Assembly (NCBI GenBank): GCA_037954665.1
Contig: JBBMOL010000198.1
Location: 992,001 to 1,056,000, forward strand
Reading direction: 5' to 3'
Source: Laguncularia racemosa
Taxonomy: Eukaryota; Streptophyta; Magnoliopsida; Myrtales; Combretaceae
DNA: 64,000 bases
Below the pieces are notes generated by a model that had not been told where the DNA came from, made no database searches, and saw only the letters and a program-made list of their open reading frames with translations. Below are positions 43,272 through 55,229 of the stretch, in pieces. Positions within the stretch are counted from its first letter, which is position 1. Every line of letters starts with the position of its first letter. The position numbers and the translations under genes were made by a program.

Positions 43272-44821
43272 TGATAAGATCACATTATACTTATATTTTC
43301 TTTTGGACTTATATTAAATTTATTTTAATATTATAAGAAAATATAAAGAAATGATACTTAATGGTATTTATTGTGAAAATACAGGTTTTGAGGACCCAAA
43401 AGTAAATTACAAGTTAATTGGAGGAGTTTTTCACAAAATTGAAGAAGTGAGCGAAGGATTGCACTGAAGGCCGCCGTCCTTGGGCCGGCCTTGAGCCGGC
43501 CTTTAAACCGGCCTAAAAAAGAAGCAAAGCCGCCGGCCTTTAATCCGGCCTATATTCAAGGCCGCCGGCCTTGAGCCGGCCTTCATTACTCCCCGGATAT
43601 CCATTGCGAGAATCTCTCCAAAATCATATCTTAATTAATTTGCTGACTCAAATCCTCATCAGATCAACCTTATCCCCCTCCTCTTTGGATCTATAAATAG
43701 ACCCCTTGTGTGAACCTTGGAGGCATCCTTTCTTTTGTTAAGCATCCTTTCTTTTGTTTAGAATCCTTTTGTTCTTCTTCTTTGTTTTAGCATCATTTGT
43801 CTTTCTTTTGAATCATTAGAATTTCCTTAGGTACTTTAGATTTTTCCAAAGTTTAGTTTGAAGGAAGATTGTCATTTTGTTGAAGTTTGCTTTCAATTGA
43901 AGAATTCAAGGAGTCATTTTTGAAGATTGAAGCTCTTGAAGATTATAACCATTGTTTCATTTACTTTATTTTCTTTTATGCCATTTATTAGTTGTTTAAT
44001 ATGAATTCCATTGCACCTCTTTATTTCAATTGTTTTTATGCAACTCATACTATAATGTTCTAAATCATCCTTGTGGGAAATTGGATGAAACTCTAGAATG
44101 TTAAAAGGATAATTGTAGCCATGTTATGTAATTAGGAATTATTAGGATTATTCATGATTGCAATTCCTTTGATTTCAATTATAATCAGTCTTTGATTATA
44201 ATTGTTAGAAATCCTTTTGATACGGGAATTGATTAGGATTTGTTAGGAATTCTTAATTAGATTGATTATCAATACGGGAGTTGCGATAATTGGTTTAATT
44301 AGAGTTTATGGAGGGCGCAATGCAATGTTTCTTGTTAATTAATCACTAAGGGATTAGGGTTAATTGATTTAGGGCATTAGTTGTTTGTAGCATCGGGAGG
44401 TGTATGAACATAATTTTGATTCCTTGGTTAATTGGAGACGCGGAAGCCGACTAATTGATTTAAGGTCAACATCCCTAAAAAGGATTTTCTAAACTCACTT
44501 GAATAACCTTATAACCACTAGTTGACATAACTTGGTAGCAATTTGATTAACAAATCTAGGGTGAATTCTAATTTCCCTTGTTCATAATTGATAGATTCGT
44601 CATAAAATTTTTCTTGTTGCTTTAAGTTAAATTTTTAGATTAGACATTTCAAAACCCCTTTTTAATCACCTAGATATTGATAAGAATTGCCATAGATCTA
44701 GTACTCTATTGGTTCCTCGAGGGATCGACAACCTTACTTTTCACCACTTTATTACTTGATACGACCAGTGCACTTGCTGCAATTTACGCTCCCATTATAT
44801 ATATATGTTCTGAGTGTATCA
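43272..44821 (+). repeat. 3' LTR of element C
   Basis: 1550 bp; 19 bp shorter than the 5' LTR, explained by a 20-bp loss and a 1-bp gain in or next to the GGCCGCCGGCC array. Confidence 0.95.
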
Positions 44822-44826
44822 TTAGG

Positions 44827-45385
44827 TCTTACAAGGCGATGGACAAACTCACTAAGACTTAGCTTGTCGGTTATTCATGGGCCAACCTAAACCAAAGATG
44901 AGTTGGACCAATGAATTCAATTGACTTGAAGAACCGACTCTTTGAATACTATCTTTGTATTTGTTATTTTTCTTTGAATCGGTTTTCTTGTAATCATTTT
45001 AGGACATTTTATTTGATTGCTAATTGTTGAATTAGGACCGACCACATTAGTGGCATAGACATAAATTTTTAGACATTTTAAACTTAATTGGAGCAAGTAT
45101 AAATACTTGCTAAAGTAGGGTTTGTGGGAGCTTTTTGAACAATATTTTTTTTTAGATTGGAAAACGTGAGGGTTGCCTCCATTTTTTACATACTCTTATC
45201 ATTTCTTAAGTGAAGTGTGATGAATGGGATTTGATTCTTATTGTGCATAACATTAACAATGTCAAATCCATCTTAATTCCCCACTAGTGAGTCATATCTG
45301 GTGAGGAATTAGTTTATCTTTTTATTGTAATTTTCACACAATTTTAGGGTTGGAATTCAATTGATTTCATCTCCTTTTTATTGTG
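44827..45385 (+). repeat. 5' LTR of I, second piece
   Basis: Continues the LTR after C; matches 63830-64000 at its start. Holds the TATA palindrome AGCAAGTATAAATACTTGCT at 45092-45111. Ends with TTGTG, duplicated by J. Confidence 0.9.
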
Positions 45386-46418
45386 TAACGTGCCTAATTC
45401 CAAGCTTAAGCACAATAAAAAGAATCAAGGAAAACTCCTCAATTCACACACACAAAAACTGGTTCACTTGACTAGGTAAATGCGGAAATCCTAAGGCAAT
45501 GGAATGAAATCCAAAGAGCTCCAATTGCTATTATCAATCTAAACAAGTAATCTTCATCAAATAATAACAATTCTAATTGAAACCCACGTGAATCAAATCA
45601 AGAAAACAAATGGGTCAAACCGCAAATTCCAATCCCTTCCTTCAACTATCCAATTCACGTCACAATGAAGAGAATGATATCATATATCAACACAATCAAT
45701 CCTATAACAAGCTATTGATCACGAATTGCAAATTAAAACAAGTCCAAGAACATCCAAATCAACCTAGATATGACGCACTAGTGATGAAATGGAAAATAAC
45801 AATAAGGAACCGATATTACTCACGATTTCTCCTTGTTGCACTCGCCACAATTTCAACTTCTTGGGATTGAAATTGATAAGAGAATTTGGAATTAGGAAAA
45901 CCCTAAGCCCTCTCACGAAATGTGAGTGTTTGTTCTACAAAATAAGCCCCTCAAACCCTCTCTTAAGCAAGTATTTATACTTGCTACTCCTAGGGTTAAA
46001 AAGTGCTCAAAATTACAAGTTTGCCACTTTTAAGGTGGCTATCCCTAAATGAAAATTACAAGGAAATAAAAGTGTCCCAAAACCAAAATACAACTAAAAT
46101 AGTTCATAAAAGAAGAAATATATAAAATAAATGGTCTTCATGATGCCGGTCTTCTATAGGATCCATCGGCTCAGCTCATCGCCGGTTCAGGTCGGTCCAT
46201 GGATAACCCACAAGCTGAGTCTGAGGGAGTTTATCCATTTCCCTATAGAATATGATAAGTGTGCCTGTTGGAAAACACAATACAAGAATAATAGAAAAGA
46301 GGTTAATATGTAAATAATTCCGGGATCGATCTACTCAAAATGGGCCCTCAACACCAAGATTTGAAATCCTTTAGTTTTTGCACTAATGATAGGTCATGTC
46401 GGATTTTTATTCCTATCA
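45386..46418 (-). repeat. 3' LTR of element J
   Basis: 1033 bp; minus strand TGATAGGAATAAAAATCC, ending GGCACGTTA where the partner LTR has GGCACATCA (two transitions at the terminus). TATA palindrome at 45966-45985. Confidence 0.9.
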
Positions 46419-47746
46419 TCTCCTCGGGCCACAAAAAGATTTGTCCTCAAATCTAGTAGATCAAATGCAGTAGGGACTTCGTTTCCTCCTAGCAAACCGT
46501 CTGAAGAAATATCACTACAAAATCCCAAAATCTGAAATACCACAGGTGGTGATTGTCTTCTCTCCTCCATTTCTAGGATGTATCTCATCTACAACACAAA
46601 TAATGACCCATTGTCCACTGAGGTGTCCCCTATCTCAACCCATTTCACTGATATTGTATCCTCCTTTTCTAACTCATCTGTATGTCGCTGATCTTCATGG
46701 TCTTCTAATGGTTGGCCCAACTGCTCATTGTCGTCTGAGACCTTTGAAGGTGAACACAACTGTCCCTGTACATTTTGGCCCTCTAATGGTAGACTCATCT
46801 GACTCTGATCCCCAGAATACTCCAATGGTGCACTCAACTGCTCGTGAACCTCTGGTATCTCTGAAGGAGAACATAACTGACCCTAAACAGTTTGGTTCCC
46901 TGGTAGTCTGCTCCTAGTATCCTTGAATGAATAGGATTGTCTTTGTCTTTCCACTTTCAAGGCTAACTGTATAACCTCATCAAGTGTACTATATCTCTGA
47001 AGCTCAACTACACAAGCTATCTCATACTTCAACCCAGATACAAAACGTGCTAGGGTTTGTTCAGGAGGTTCAACTGATCCACATCTGATCACTAGTGTCT
47101 CAAACTCCTGTGCGTAGTCATTCACTGTTTTACCCCCCTATCTCAATGTCTGGAGACGCATAAATAGCTCATGCCTATAGTGTTTCAGTATAAACCTATT
47201 CCTCAAAACTCGTTCCATGTCTCTCCTAGTGTGTATTTCGGTCTCTCCATCCCTTCGCCTGCTGATCACCATATTTTCCCACCACAAAGCGGCATGCCCT
47301 GTGAATTCTATAGCTGCAAGGTGTACCCTGGAGTCTTCATCAATCTCATAACACTTGAAAAGACCCTCAACTTGGTCTTCCCAGTCTAGGTAATCATCTG
47401 TGGAACCCCTACCATCAAATGAAGGCATCTGTAGCTTCGCACACTCTGGTCCTCGAGGTGGTCTAAATTCCCTGTCCGGGTATGGATTAAGCCCAAAATT
47501 ATCATCTCTATCTTCCCTAAGAGCATGATAATCTCCCTCTACTCTAGGTGATGCCTGAAGGTTTACCACAGGTGGTGGTGGTAATGTCATCCTATCAATT
47601 CTTGTTGCCAATGTAGCAACAATTGTGGTAAGGTCCTGAAGTTGCTCATCTAGAGTTCTTCCACTTGTATTTCGACGACCTAGTCTGCCACCCACTTGGT
47701 TATTAGCCTCATTGCTAATGTACCCATTCACACTATCATATGACAT
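46394..47746 (-). pseudogene. gag: Capsid plus 13-residue-repeat ORF of J (about 450 codons)
   Basis: One reading frame interrupted by three stops (47138, 46883, 46589), each CAG to TAG judged from E, I or sister units. The capsid half resembles E (DDYLDWEDQVEGLFKCYEID; AALWWENMVISRRRDG; LARFVSGLKYEIACVVELQR). At KDTRSRLPGNQTV it passes, without zinc knuckle or protease, into five clear 13-residue units (46879-46685) such as QMSLPLEGQNVQG and QLCSPSKVSDDNE. A tail shared with I follows (MRYILEMEERRQSPPVVFQI near 46560) and ends DLRTNLFVARGDD over the polypurine tract. The role of the repeats is unknown. Confidence 0.85.
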
Positions 47747-48079
47747 GTTTGTGGATGCGATTTATCTGAAGTACAAATGTAATCTCAAAAAAAAAAAATT
47801 GTAGCACACTCCCTTCACTTGACCACGTCACAATAACAAGTTTGGATAACCACACACACTTGTACACCCACAGTGCAACAAGTCACCAATGCAATAAATA
47901 CTTCTTATCACTTCAAGTATATTAGACTAAGTGAAGCACAAATAAATACTTCTAAGTAGTTAAGAAATTAAATTCAACTCACAAGTGTTGAAGTAATAAG
48001 TTCAATTACTTTCACACTTTAATGTTTGTTTTTGAATTCAAATTCTACTACTTCAACTTTTTTTTCTTGCCACGGTTTC
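47747..48079 (-). other. Leader of J, part next to gag
   Basis: AT-rich, no ORF; ends with GTTTC, the target duplicated by D. Confidence 0.7.
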
Positions 48080-49805
48080 TGATGGGTGTCGAATTGAACA
48101 AAAAAAAACCTACTCCTAGATAATTATATGATTTGCATATAGTGGTGAGTAGGGTCGAATCCACAGGGATGGTCAAATATATTTCTATTCAAAGAGAATA
48201 AAGAAGAAAAGAAAAATGTGGGGGTTTTTTTGTGAATCAAGATAATGTTGAAACAAGATAATAAAATCGAATATTGATAAAAAGCCAAGCCAAAGGAATC
48301 AAGATAGTTTAATTCAAGGAATTGATCATCGATGCAAATGTTTTCTATTCTTATTCCTAGATAAACTGGTTATGGTTATTAACAAGCTTTAACAACCTAT
48401 CTCTCCACACTTCCTCGATAACCAAGAGAAGCTCTTTGACTATTTCTCTTATCGATTAGATAACCCCAGACAAGCGCTTAAGATTTAATCAACCAATAGC
48501 ATTATAAACTAGAGAGACCACCAATTCATGCCAGTAGATTATAAGATAACCGATTTAAACATGATCATACACCTCTATAACATGAATTCGATCATCTCTT
48601 TTATAACCAAACATGTTATTGTGTCACTAAGACTAGAACAATCAAACAATTACGGATTTAACATGCTAGTTGACAATATATTAACTTGCCAATTGAGTAG
48701 AAGAGCTCTAATTCATACCAATCAACAAAGATAATAATGACAAAACGATCAGAAGATATATGAATATCCAAAAAAAAAATAGAATAAATACAAGTCAATT
48801 AGACCTTACAATTCGTAGAGAATTAAACATCTATGACCCTTTGGCTAGAAAAGTAGCTTAGCTACTCATGATCATCAACAAAACGAAAATAAAAAGTAGA
48901 AACATGATGAACCCGGTTGCCTGCTCTGCCTCCAAGATGATCCAAGGTTCTTCAAGATCCAAAGATTCAAGATCTCCCCTAACCCTCTAGGGTTAGTTCT
49001 ATTTATATTGTTAAAGGAATGGCATGTGATCTTTTGCTAGCAAGATACGAAAATATCTTTCCTTTTCCAAGTAGATTTCGAGAAGTGAATATTCGTCCGC
49101 CTGGCATGGCCTACACCACGGCTAGATTTCCAATCATGCCTTCCTCTATGCATAATCAACAAGTCTTCATCCTTCTCCAGTGTGTACTACGGTCTACACC
49201 ACGGCTAGATTTCCAACCGTGCCTTCCTCTATGCATAATCAACAAGTCTTCATCCTTCTCCAGTGTGTATTACGGTCTACACCACGGCTAGATCCTAGGC
49301 CGTGTCTTCCTCTGTCAAAGTTCCACAATTTCTTCTCCTTGGCACGTCTAGCTTCCACCACGGGTTCCACCACGGCTTCAAGCACGGTTTCTCCTACGGC
49401 CAAATCATGAGCCGTGTCTCTCTCTATTGAAAGTCCACATTTCCGCCTTCTTGTCCAGTGTGTAACACGGTTTGCACCATGGCCGTGCCTTAAATCGTGC
49501 TTCCTCCTAGGCAGATACACGACCGTGTACTTCAACCGTGTATCTTCCTGTTGATTCAAAACCATATACACGGCTGTGTACTTAAATTACACGCCCATGT
49601 ACTTCCCTCCGGCAGTGTAAATCCTTGTCTTTGAACCAAGTTGTAGATGACTTCTCTAATTTACTTTATTTGGCATCCTTGACTCCATTTAACCTGATTT
49701 ATCACCATAATAGAATTAAGTACCATTTCCTTATGATTTCTATAAAATCAATAATAATTTAACACAATTTATACTATAAAGATTGAGTATAAAATGGCTC
49801 TATCA
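48080..49805 (-). repeat. 3' LTR of element D
   Basis: 1726 bp, minus strand TGATAGAGCC to GACACCCATCA. Array of CCACGGCTAGAT / CCGTG motifs at 49100-49620; TATAAAT at 49007-49001 on the minus strand. Confidence 0.92.
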
Positions 49806-51175
49806 AATTCCCTCACACTTAAACTCTTGCTTGTCCTCAAGCAAATGAATCCAATCAATTGAGAAATCCGTCATAGATTATACAAACTTTCTTTTCATCA
49901 TTTTAAGCATCTATTCATTTGTAATTCATGACTTGTAGTTTTAATGTCTACTACTTCAACCCAACTGGTTTCTTGTGATCAAATTACTATAGACAAAATT
50001 CAATAGCTAATCTAAACAAAACAAACTTTAATCCTCATGTTTAGCAAAAGAATTTTTATTCCAAAAGTAAATACTTAATCCACTAAGGAAAAACACCCAA
50101 TTAAACTTCATTGGATATTAGCAAACATATAATCCTTGCAGCATAAAGTAAAAGCACATGATATCAGCTCTTTGCTAGATATTCTCCCTTTTATACATCT
50201 TGTTTTATTCAATGAATGTTTACATTCTTGTTCTTTTGATTTATTCAAGCATCTATTTTGACGGGTTTTTGCCCGCTTCTTTTCATGAACTTTGCCTTTT
50301 TCGCCCTTATCGTTATAGTGAGTTCATTGAATCGGCAACATCCCGAGCTCATCACTCAAGTGACCGGGTTTTAAGATACCCCTACGGACTCTTCCTCACT
50401 CTAACATTCAAGTTTGAATACTCTTAACTCAATTACTTGAATCATTGGAGTAATGGCTATGCTTGATTTTTTTTTTTCACTAAGTGTTATGATTGTTTTA
50501 CAAACAACTTCAAAGAGTATACAGTAGCTAATATAACCTAGAAGTAAACTTGTTTATTTTTCACTTAAGGACTCGACTTACTCTTAGACTTCCAATTCTA
50601 AAGCTAAATACAAGGTAAATTTGTTTCTTAAAGATTTCACTACTTAATTTTAACCAAGTATTCTAATCACAGCAGTGGGTGAGTAAAGCATTTGAACAAG
50701 TCAATTTCACATTTTGTAGATGCTTATTACAACATTTAGTACAATCTCTAGATTTCATGATAATGTTGAAACAAAAATTTGCTTAAAATTTCTTAAGGAC
50801 AAACATTGAAAGTATGGATCAATTCTCTATTCTCTACATTTTATTATCCTCTCCCCTACACTTAGCTTGAACAGTGTCCTCACTGTTCCTAATTCCGCAC
50901 AATTAAAGAGGAATTAACAATTCAAGGAACATTAGAGAATAAGAGGAAGGAAATACTAGTACTTCCCTGATATTGGAGTTCTCCCCTTAAGCTTTGGAAA
51001 GTGTCATCTAATGATATGTATCCTTGCTGCAGCTGATCTAAAGAGTTCAAAACTACACTAAAATCACAACAAAACTAAAACTAAAACAAAACTAAAGCAA
51101 AACAAAACTAAAAGAAATTTATTTTTTTTTTACATGGGTTGCCTCCCATGAAGCGCCTTTCTTTAACGTCTTTGG
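49806..51175 (-). other. 3' untranslated region of D with conserved hairpins
   Basis: Non-coding. In minus-strand order: CATGGG/CCCATG (51150-51133), ATTCA/TGAGT (50442-50427), CCCGG-TCAC/GTGA-TCGGG (50368-50342), TTGCTTG-AGGA-CAAGCAA (49844-49827) and purine tract GTGTGAGGGAATT (49818-49806). The hairpin AACGTC/GACGTT (51184-51165) overlaps the stop of the gag-protease frame. The order and shapes match B and C. Confidence 0.75.
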
Positions 51176-53442
51176 CTAGACGTTCCTGGCTAGATGTTCG
51201 GATAAGGATTTTGATTCCAGCTTAGGTGCCTGTGGTGATGGGTTAATAACATCCGCAACAAAAACAGTGGAGATATCGCTAGGATGTTTCATGGCATCAT
51301 AAATGTTAAATCTAATCACTTCACCATCAAATTCCATAGTGAGGGTGCCATCATTTACATCAATTTTCGTTTTAGAAGTCTTAAGGAATGGTCGCCCTAA
51401 TAATATTAGTGTTGAAGTATGAGAATCATTATCGTCCATGTCAAGCACATAAAAATCAGCAAGAAAAACCAACCCATTGACTTGAACTAAAACATCCTCT
51501 AGAACTCCCTCAGGATAAACATTGGACCTGTCAGCAAGTTGAACAATAACACCCGTTTCCTTCAAAGGACCAACATTTAAACGTTGATAAACAGACAAAG
51601 GCATGGCATTGATAGAAGCTCCTAGATCACACATGGCTTTAGCGATTCCAAGATTACCTATTTTGCAAGGAATGGTAAACATACCTGGATCCTTACATTT
51701 AGGAGGAAGCTTCTTCTGAATAATAGCTGAAACATTTTCACTCACACTAATCTTTTCATTGCCTTTTAGCTTCCTTTTGTTAGTGCACAAGTCTTTGAGA
51801 AATCTAGCATAGCGCGGTATTTTCTTAATTGCATCAAGCAAAGGAATATTTACCTCGACTTTGCGAAAAGTTTCCAGAATCTCTTTTTCTTCCGCTTCAT
51901 TCTTGGATTTCGCCAATCTGGATGGGAAAGGAAGTGGTATCAATGTGACCTTTGATAGCTCAACTAGAGACTTGCTAATCTGGTTGTCCTGCTGGTTCGG
52001 AGTTGAAATTTCTTTCTTAGTCTCTTCCCCAAGAGTAGATGAGTGTCCTTTCTTATTTGATCCCTGCAATTCTGTTCCACTTCTCAAGGTAATTGCGTTA
52101 ACGCTTTGCTTCGGATTTGTGACAGTTTGAGAAGGTAACTTACCTTGAGTTTCTAACCGATTTACGGCAGAAGCAAGTTGGCTTACCTGATTCTCCAAGT
52201 TTTGAATGCTCTGCTTTGTATCATCCAGAAATTGTTTTGTATAACAGCAAGTGATTTAACAATGTCCTCAAGAGACATACCTGAAGTGGAAGGAGCTTGG
52301 GGTACTTAGTGTGATGGCTTATGCTGGAACTGTTGGAAATGTTGAGGGTTATTGCCATATCGGAAGTTAGGATGATCCCTCCATCCAAGATTGTAAGTAT
52401 TCGAGTAGGGGTCATACTTCCTTTGTGGTTATCCTGGGAATCCTCTTACAGCATTGGCGTGTTCATGATTGTCATCTTGCAAAGTGGAGCACATGTTGAT
52501 AGGATGATTAGGAGCAGCACAAATTCTACAAGCCTTCACCTGCTGTGTTTTTCCAAGAGCTAGCTACTGCACAAGGGAGGTTAGGTTAGAAATTTGATGT
52601 TCAAGGTTAGACACACTTACCTCATTTACCTTCCTTGAAGACGTATCATGCCTATACCCAAATTGTTGCGAATTGGCGGCCATAATGGAGATCAATTCCC
52701 TAGCTTGACGAGGGGTTTTGTTTACTATGGCGCCTCCACTTATAGCATCCATCATCTTTCTTTCCATCGGAAGCAGGCCTTCATAGAAGTATTGGATGAG
52801 AAGTTGTTCAGATATCCCGTGTTGTGGGCAACTTGCACATAGTTGCTTGAACCTTTCCCAATACTCATGAAGAGTCTCGGTATCCCTCTGTTTGATACCA
52901 CAAATTTCTCTTCTTATACGAGCGGCTCTGGATGCAGGGAAGAATTTGTCCAAGAAGAGTCTGACCATATCTGTCCAAGTGGTTATAGAACCTGGAGGCA
53001 AATAAAACAACCAATCTTTAGCTTTAGTACTTAAAGAAAACAAAAAAGCACGTAGCTTGATTTGATCGTCGGTTATTCCTTGCGGCCTCATACTAGAACA
53101 CACTATATGGAACTCTTTCAAATGCTTATGAGGATCTTCATTCTCAAGACCATGAAAGGTGGGCAGCAGATGTATCAACCCAGATTTCAACTCGAATTCC
53201 ACAGCTAGTTCGGGGTAGTGAATACAAAGTGGTTGTTGATTCACATCCGGTGCAGCCAATTCCCTTAATGTTCTCTTGGGATTTGCCATATTGTCTTCTT
53301 TTTCAGAATCAAGGGATGAATCAGACAAATCCGATGCTAAGTTTAGTCTAAGGGATGATCTAGCTTCTTGTCGTAGCCTCTTTAGAGTCTTCTCAATCTC
53401 CGGATTATAAGTTAGTTCACCTGTTTGAGAAGAACGAGTCAT
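51176..53442 (-). pseudogene. gag-pro: Gag-protease pseudogene of D
   Basis: Start chosen at the ATG at 53442 (MTRSSQTGEL), downstream of the primer-binding site. The capsid region includes FELKSGLIHLLPTFHGLENE and FFPASRAARIRREI. A canonical zinc knuckle CRICAAPNHPINMC lies near 52525-52485. Stops near 52561, 52427 and 52315 are at positions usually Gln. A frameshift lies near 52210. The last open part (52198-51176, 340 aa) carries the linker and protease; the catalytic motif reads CDLGASINAMP, Leu where Ser/Thr is expected. The frame ends at TAG inside the post-pol hairpin, so the whole RT-integrase region was lost between protease and that hairpin. Confidence 0.88.
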
Positions 53443-53470
53443 ACAAGAATAGAAATAAATTTGACACCAA

Positions 53471-53487
53471 TCCCCGGCAACGGCGCA
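53471..53487 (-). other. Damaged primer-binding site of D (tRNA-Asp)
   Basis: The minus strand reads TGCGCCGTTGCCGGGGA, the tRNA-Asp site with one G missing near the 5' end (TGGCGCC to TGCGCC). Confidence 0.85.
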
Positions 53488-53494
53488 AAAAATT

Positions 53495-55224
53495 TGATGG
53501 GTGTCGAATCCAACAAAAATAAAACCTACTCCTAGACAATTATATGATTTGCATATAGTGGTGAGTAGGGTCGAATCCACAGGGATGGTTAAATATATTT
53601 CTATTCAAAGAGAATAAAGAAGAAAAGAAAAATGTGGGGGGTTTTGTTTGTGAATCAAGATAATGTTGAAACAAGATAATAAAATCAAATATTGATAAAA
53701 AGCCTAGCCAAAGGAATCAAGATAGTTTAATTCAAGGAATTGATCATCGATGCAAATGTTTTCTATTCTTATTCCTAGATAAACTCGTTATGGTTATTAA
53801 CAAGCTCTAACAACCTATCTCTCCGTACTTCTTCGATAACCAAGAGAAGCTCTTTGATTATTTCTCTTATCGATTAGATAACCCCAGACAAGCGCTTAAG
53901 ATTTAATTTACCAATAGCATTAAAAACTAGAGAGACCACCAATTCATGCCAGTAGATTATAAGATAACCTATTTAAACATGATCATACACCTCCATAACA
54001 TGAATTCGGTCATCTCTTTTATAACCAAACATGTTATTGTGTCACTAAGACTAGAACAATCAAACAATTACGGATTTGACGTGCTAGTTGACAATATATT
54101 AACTTGCCAATTGAGTAGAAGAGCTCTAATTCATACCAATCAACAAAGATAATAATGACAAAACGATCAGAAGATATATGAATATCCAAAAACAAAGAAT
54201 AGAATAAATACAAGTCAATTAGACCTCACAATTCGTGGAGAATTAAACATCTATGACCCTTTGGCTAGAAAAGTAGCTTAACTACTCATGTTCATCAACA
54301 AAACGAAAATAAAAAGTAGAAACATGATGAACCCGGTTGCCTGCTCTGCCTCCAAGATGATCCAAGGTTCTTCAAGATCCAAAGATTCAAGATCTCCCAT
54401 AACCCTCTAGGGTTAGTTCTATTTATATTGTTAAAGGAATGGCATGTGATCTTTTGCTAGCAAGATACGAAAATATCTTTCCTTTTCCAAGTAGATTTCG
54501 AGAAGTGAATATTCGTCCGCCTGGCACGGCCTACACCATGGCTAGATTTCCAACCGTGCCTTCCTCTATGCATAATCAACAAGTCTTCATCCTTCTCCAG
54601 TGTGTACTACGGTCTACACCACGGCTAGATTTCCAACCGTGCCTTCCTCTGTGCATAATCAACAAGTCTTCATCCTTCTCTAGTGTGTACTACGGTCTAC
54701 ACCACGGCTAGATCCTAGGCCGTGTCTTCCTCTGTCAAAGTTCCACAATTTCTTTTCCTTGGCACGTCTAGCTTCCACCACGGGTTCCACCACGGCTTCA
54801 AGCACGATTTCTCCTACGGCCAGATCATGAACCGTGTCTCTCTCTGTTGAAAGTCCACATTTTCGCCTTCTTGTCCAGTGTGTGACACGGTTTGCACCAT
54901 GGTCGTGCCTCAAACCGTGCTTCCTCCTAGGCAGATACACGACCGTGTACTTCAACCGTGTATCTTCCTGTTGATTCAAAACCAAATACACGGCCGTGTA
55001 CTTAAATTACACGCCCATGTACTTCCCTTTGGCGGTGTAAATCCTTGTCTTTGAACCAAGTTGTAGATGACTTCTTTAATTTACTTGAATTGGCATCCTT
55101 GACTCCATTTAACCTGATTTATCACCATAATAGAATTAAGTATCATTCCTTATGATTTCTATAAAATCAATAATAATTTAACACAATTTATACTATAACG
55201 ATTGAGTATAAAATGGCTCTATCA
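53495..55224 (-). repeat. 5' LTR of element D
   Basis: 1730 bp, close match to 48080-49805 with scattered substitutions; array at 54510-55040. Confidence 0.92.
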
Positions 55225-55229
55225 GTTTC

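Larger units (their letters stand above)
34956..44821 (+). mobile_element. Element C: young, near-intact Athila-type retrotransposon
   Basis: LTRs 34956-36524 and 43272-44821 are flanked by TTAGG (34951-34955 and 44822-44826). By eye the LTRs differ by four substitutions, one single-base indel and a 20-bp indel in the palindrome array. The gag-protease and pol frames are open except for one stop between them. This is the youngest insertion here and the only one with a complete enzyme set. Confidence 0.95.
48080..55224 (-). mobile_element. Element D: Athila-type element with gag-protease only
   Basis: LTRs 48080-49805 and 53495-55224 are flanked by GTTTC at 48075-48079 and 55225-55229. The minus-strand order is LTR, damaged tRNA-Asp site, gag-protease with stops, then directly the conserved post-pol hairpins, 3' untranslated region, polypurine tract, LTR. 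RT, RNase H and integrase are absent. Confidence 0.93.

Noticed and set aside
49019..49571. Repeated short frames in the LTRs of D
   Set aside because: Array DNA read in an open frame; repeats are palindromic and occur on both strands.
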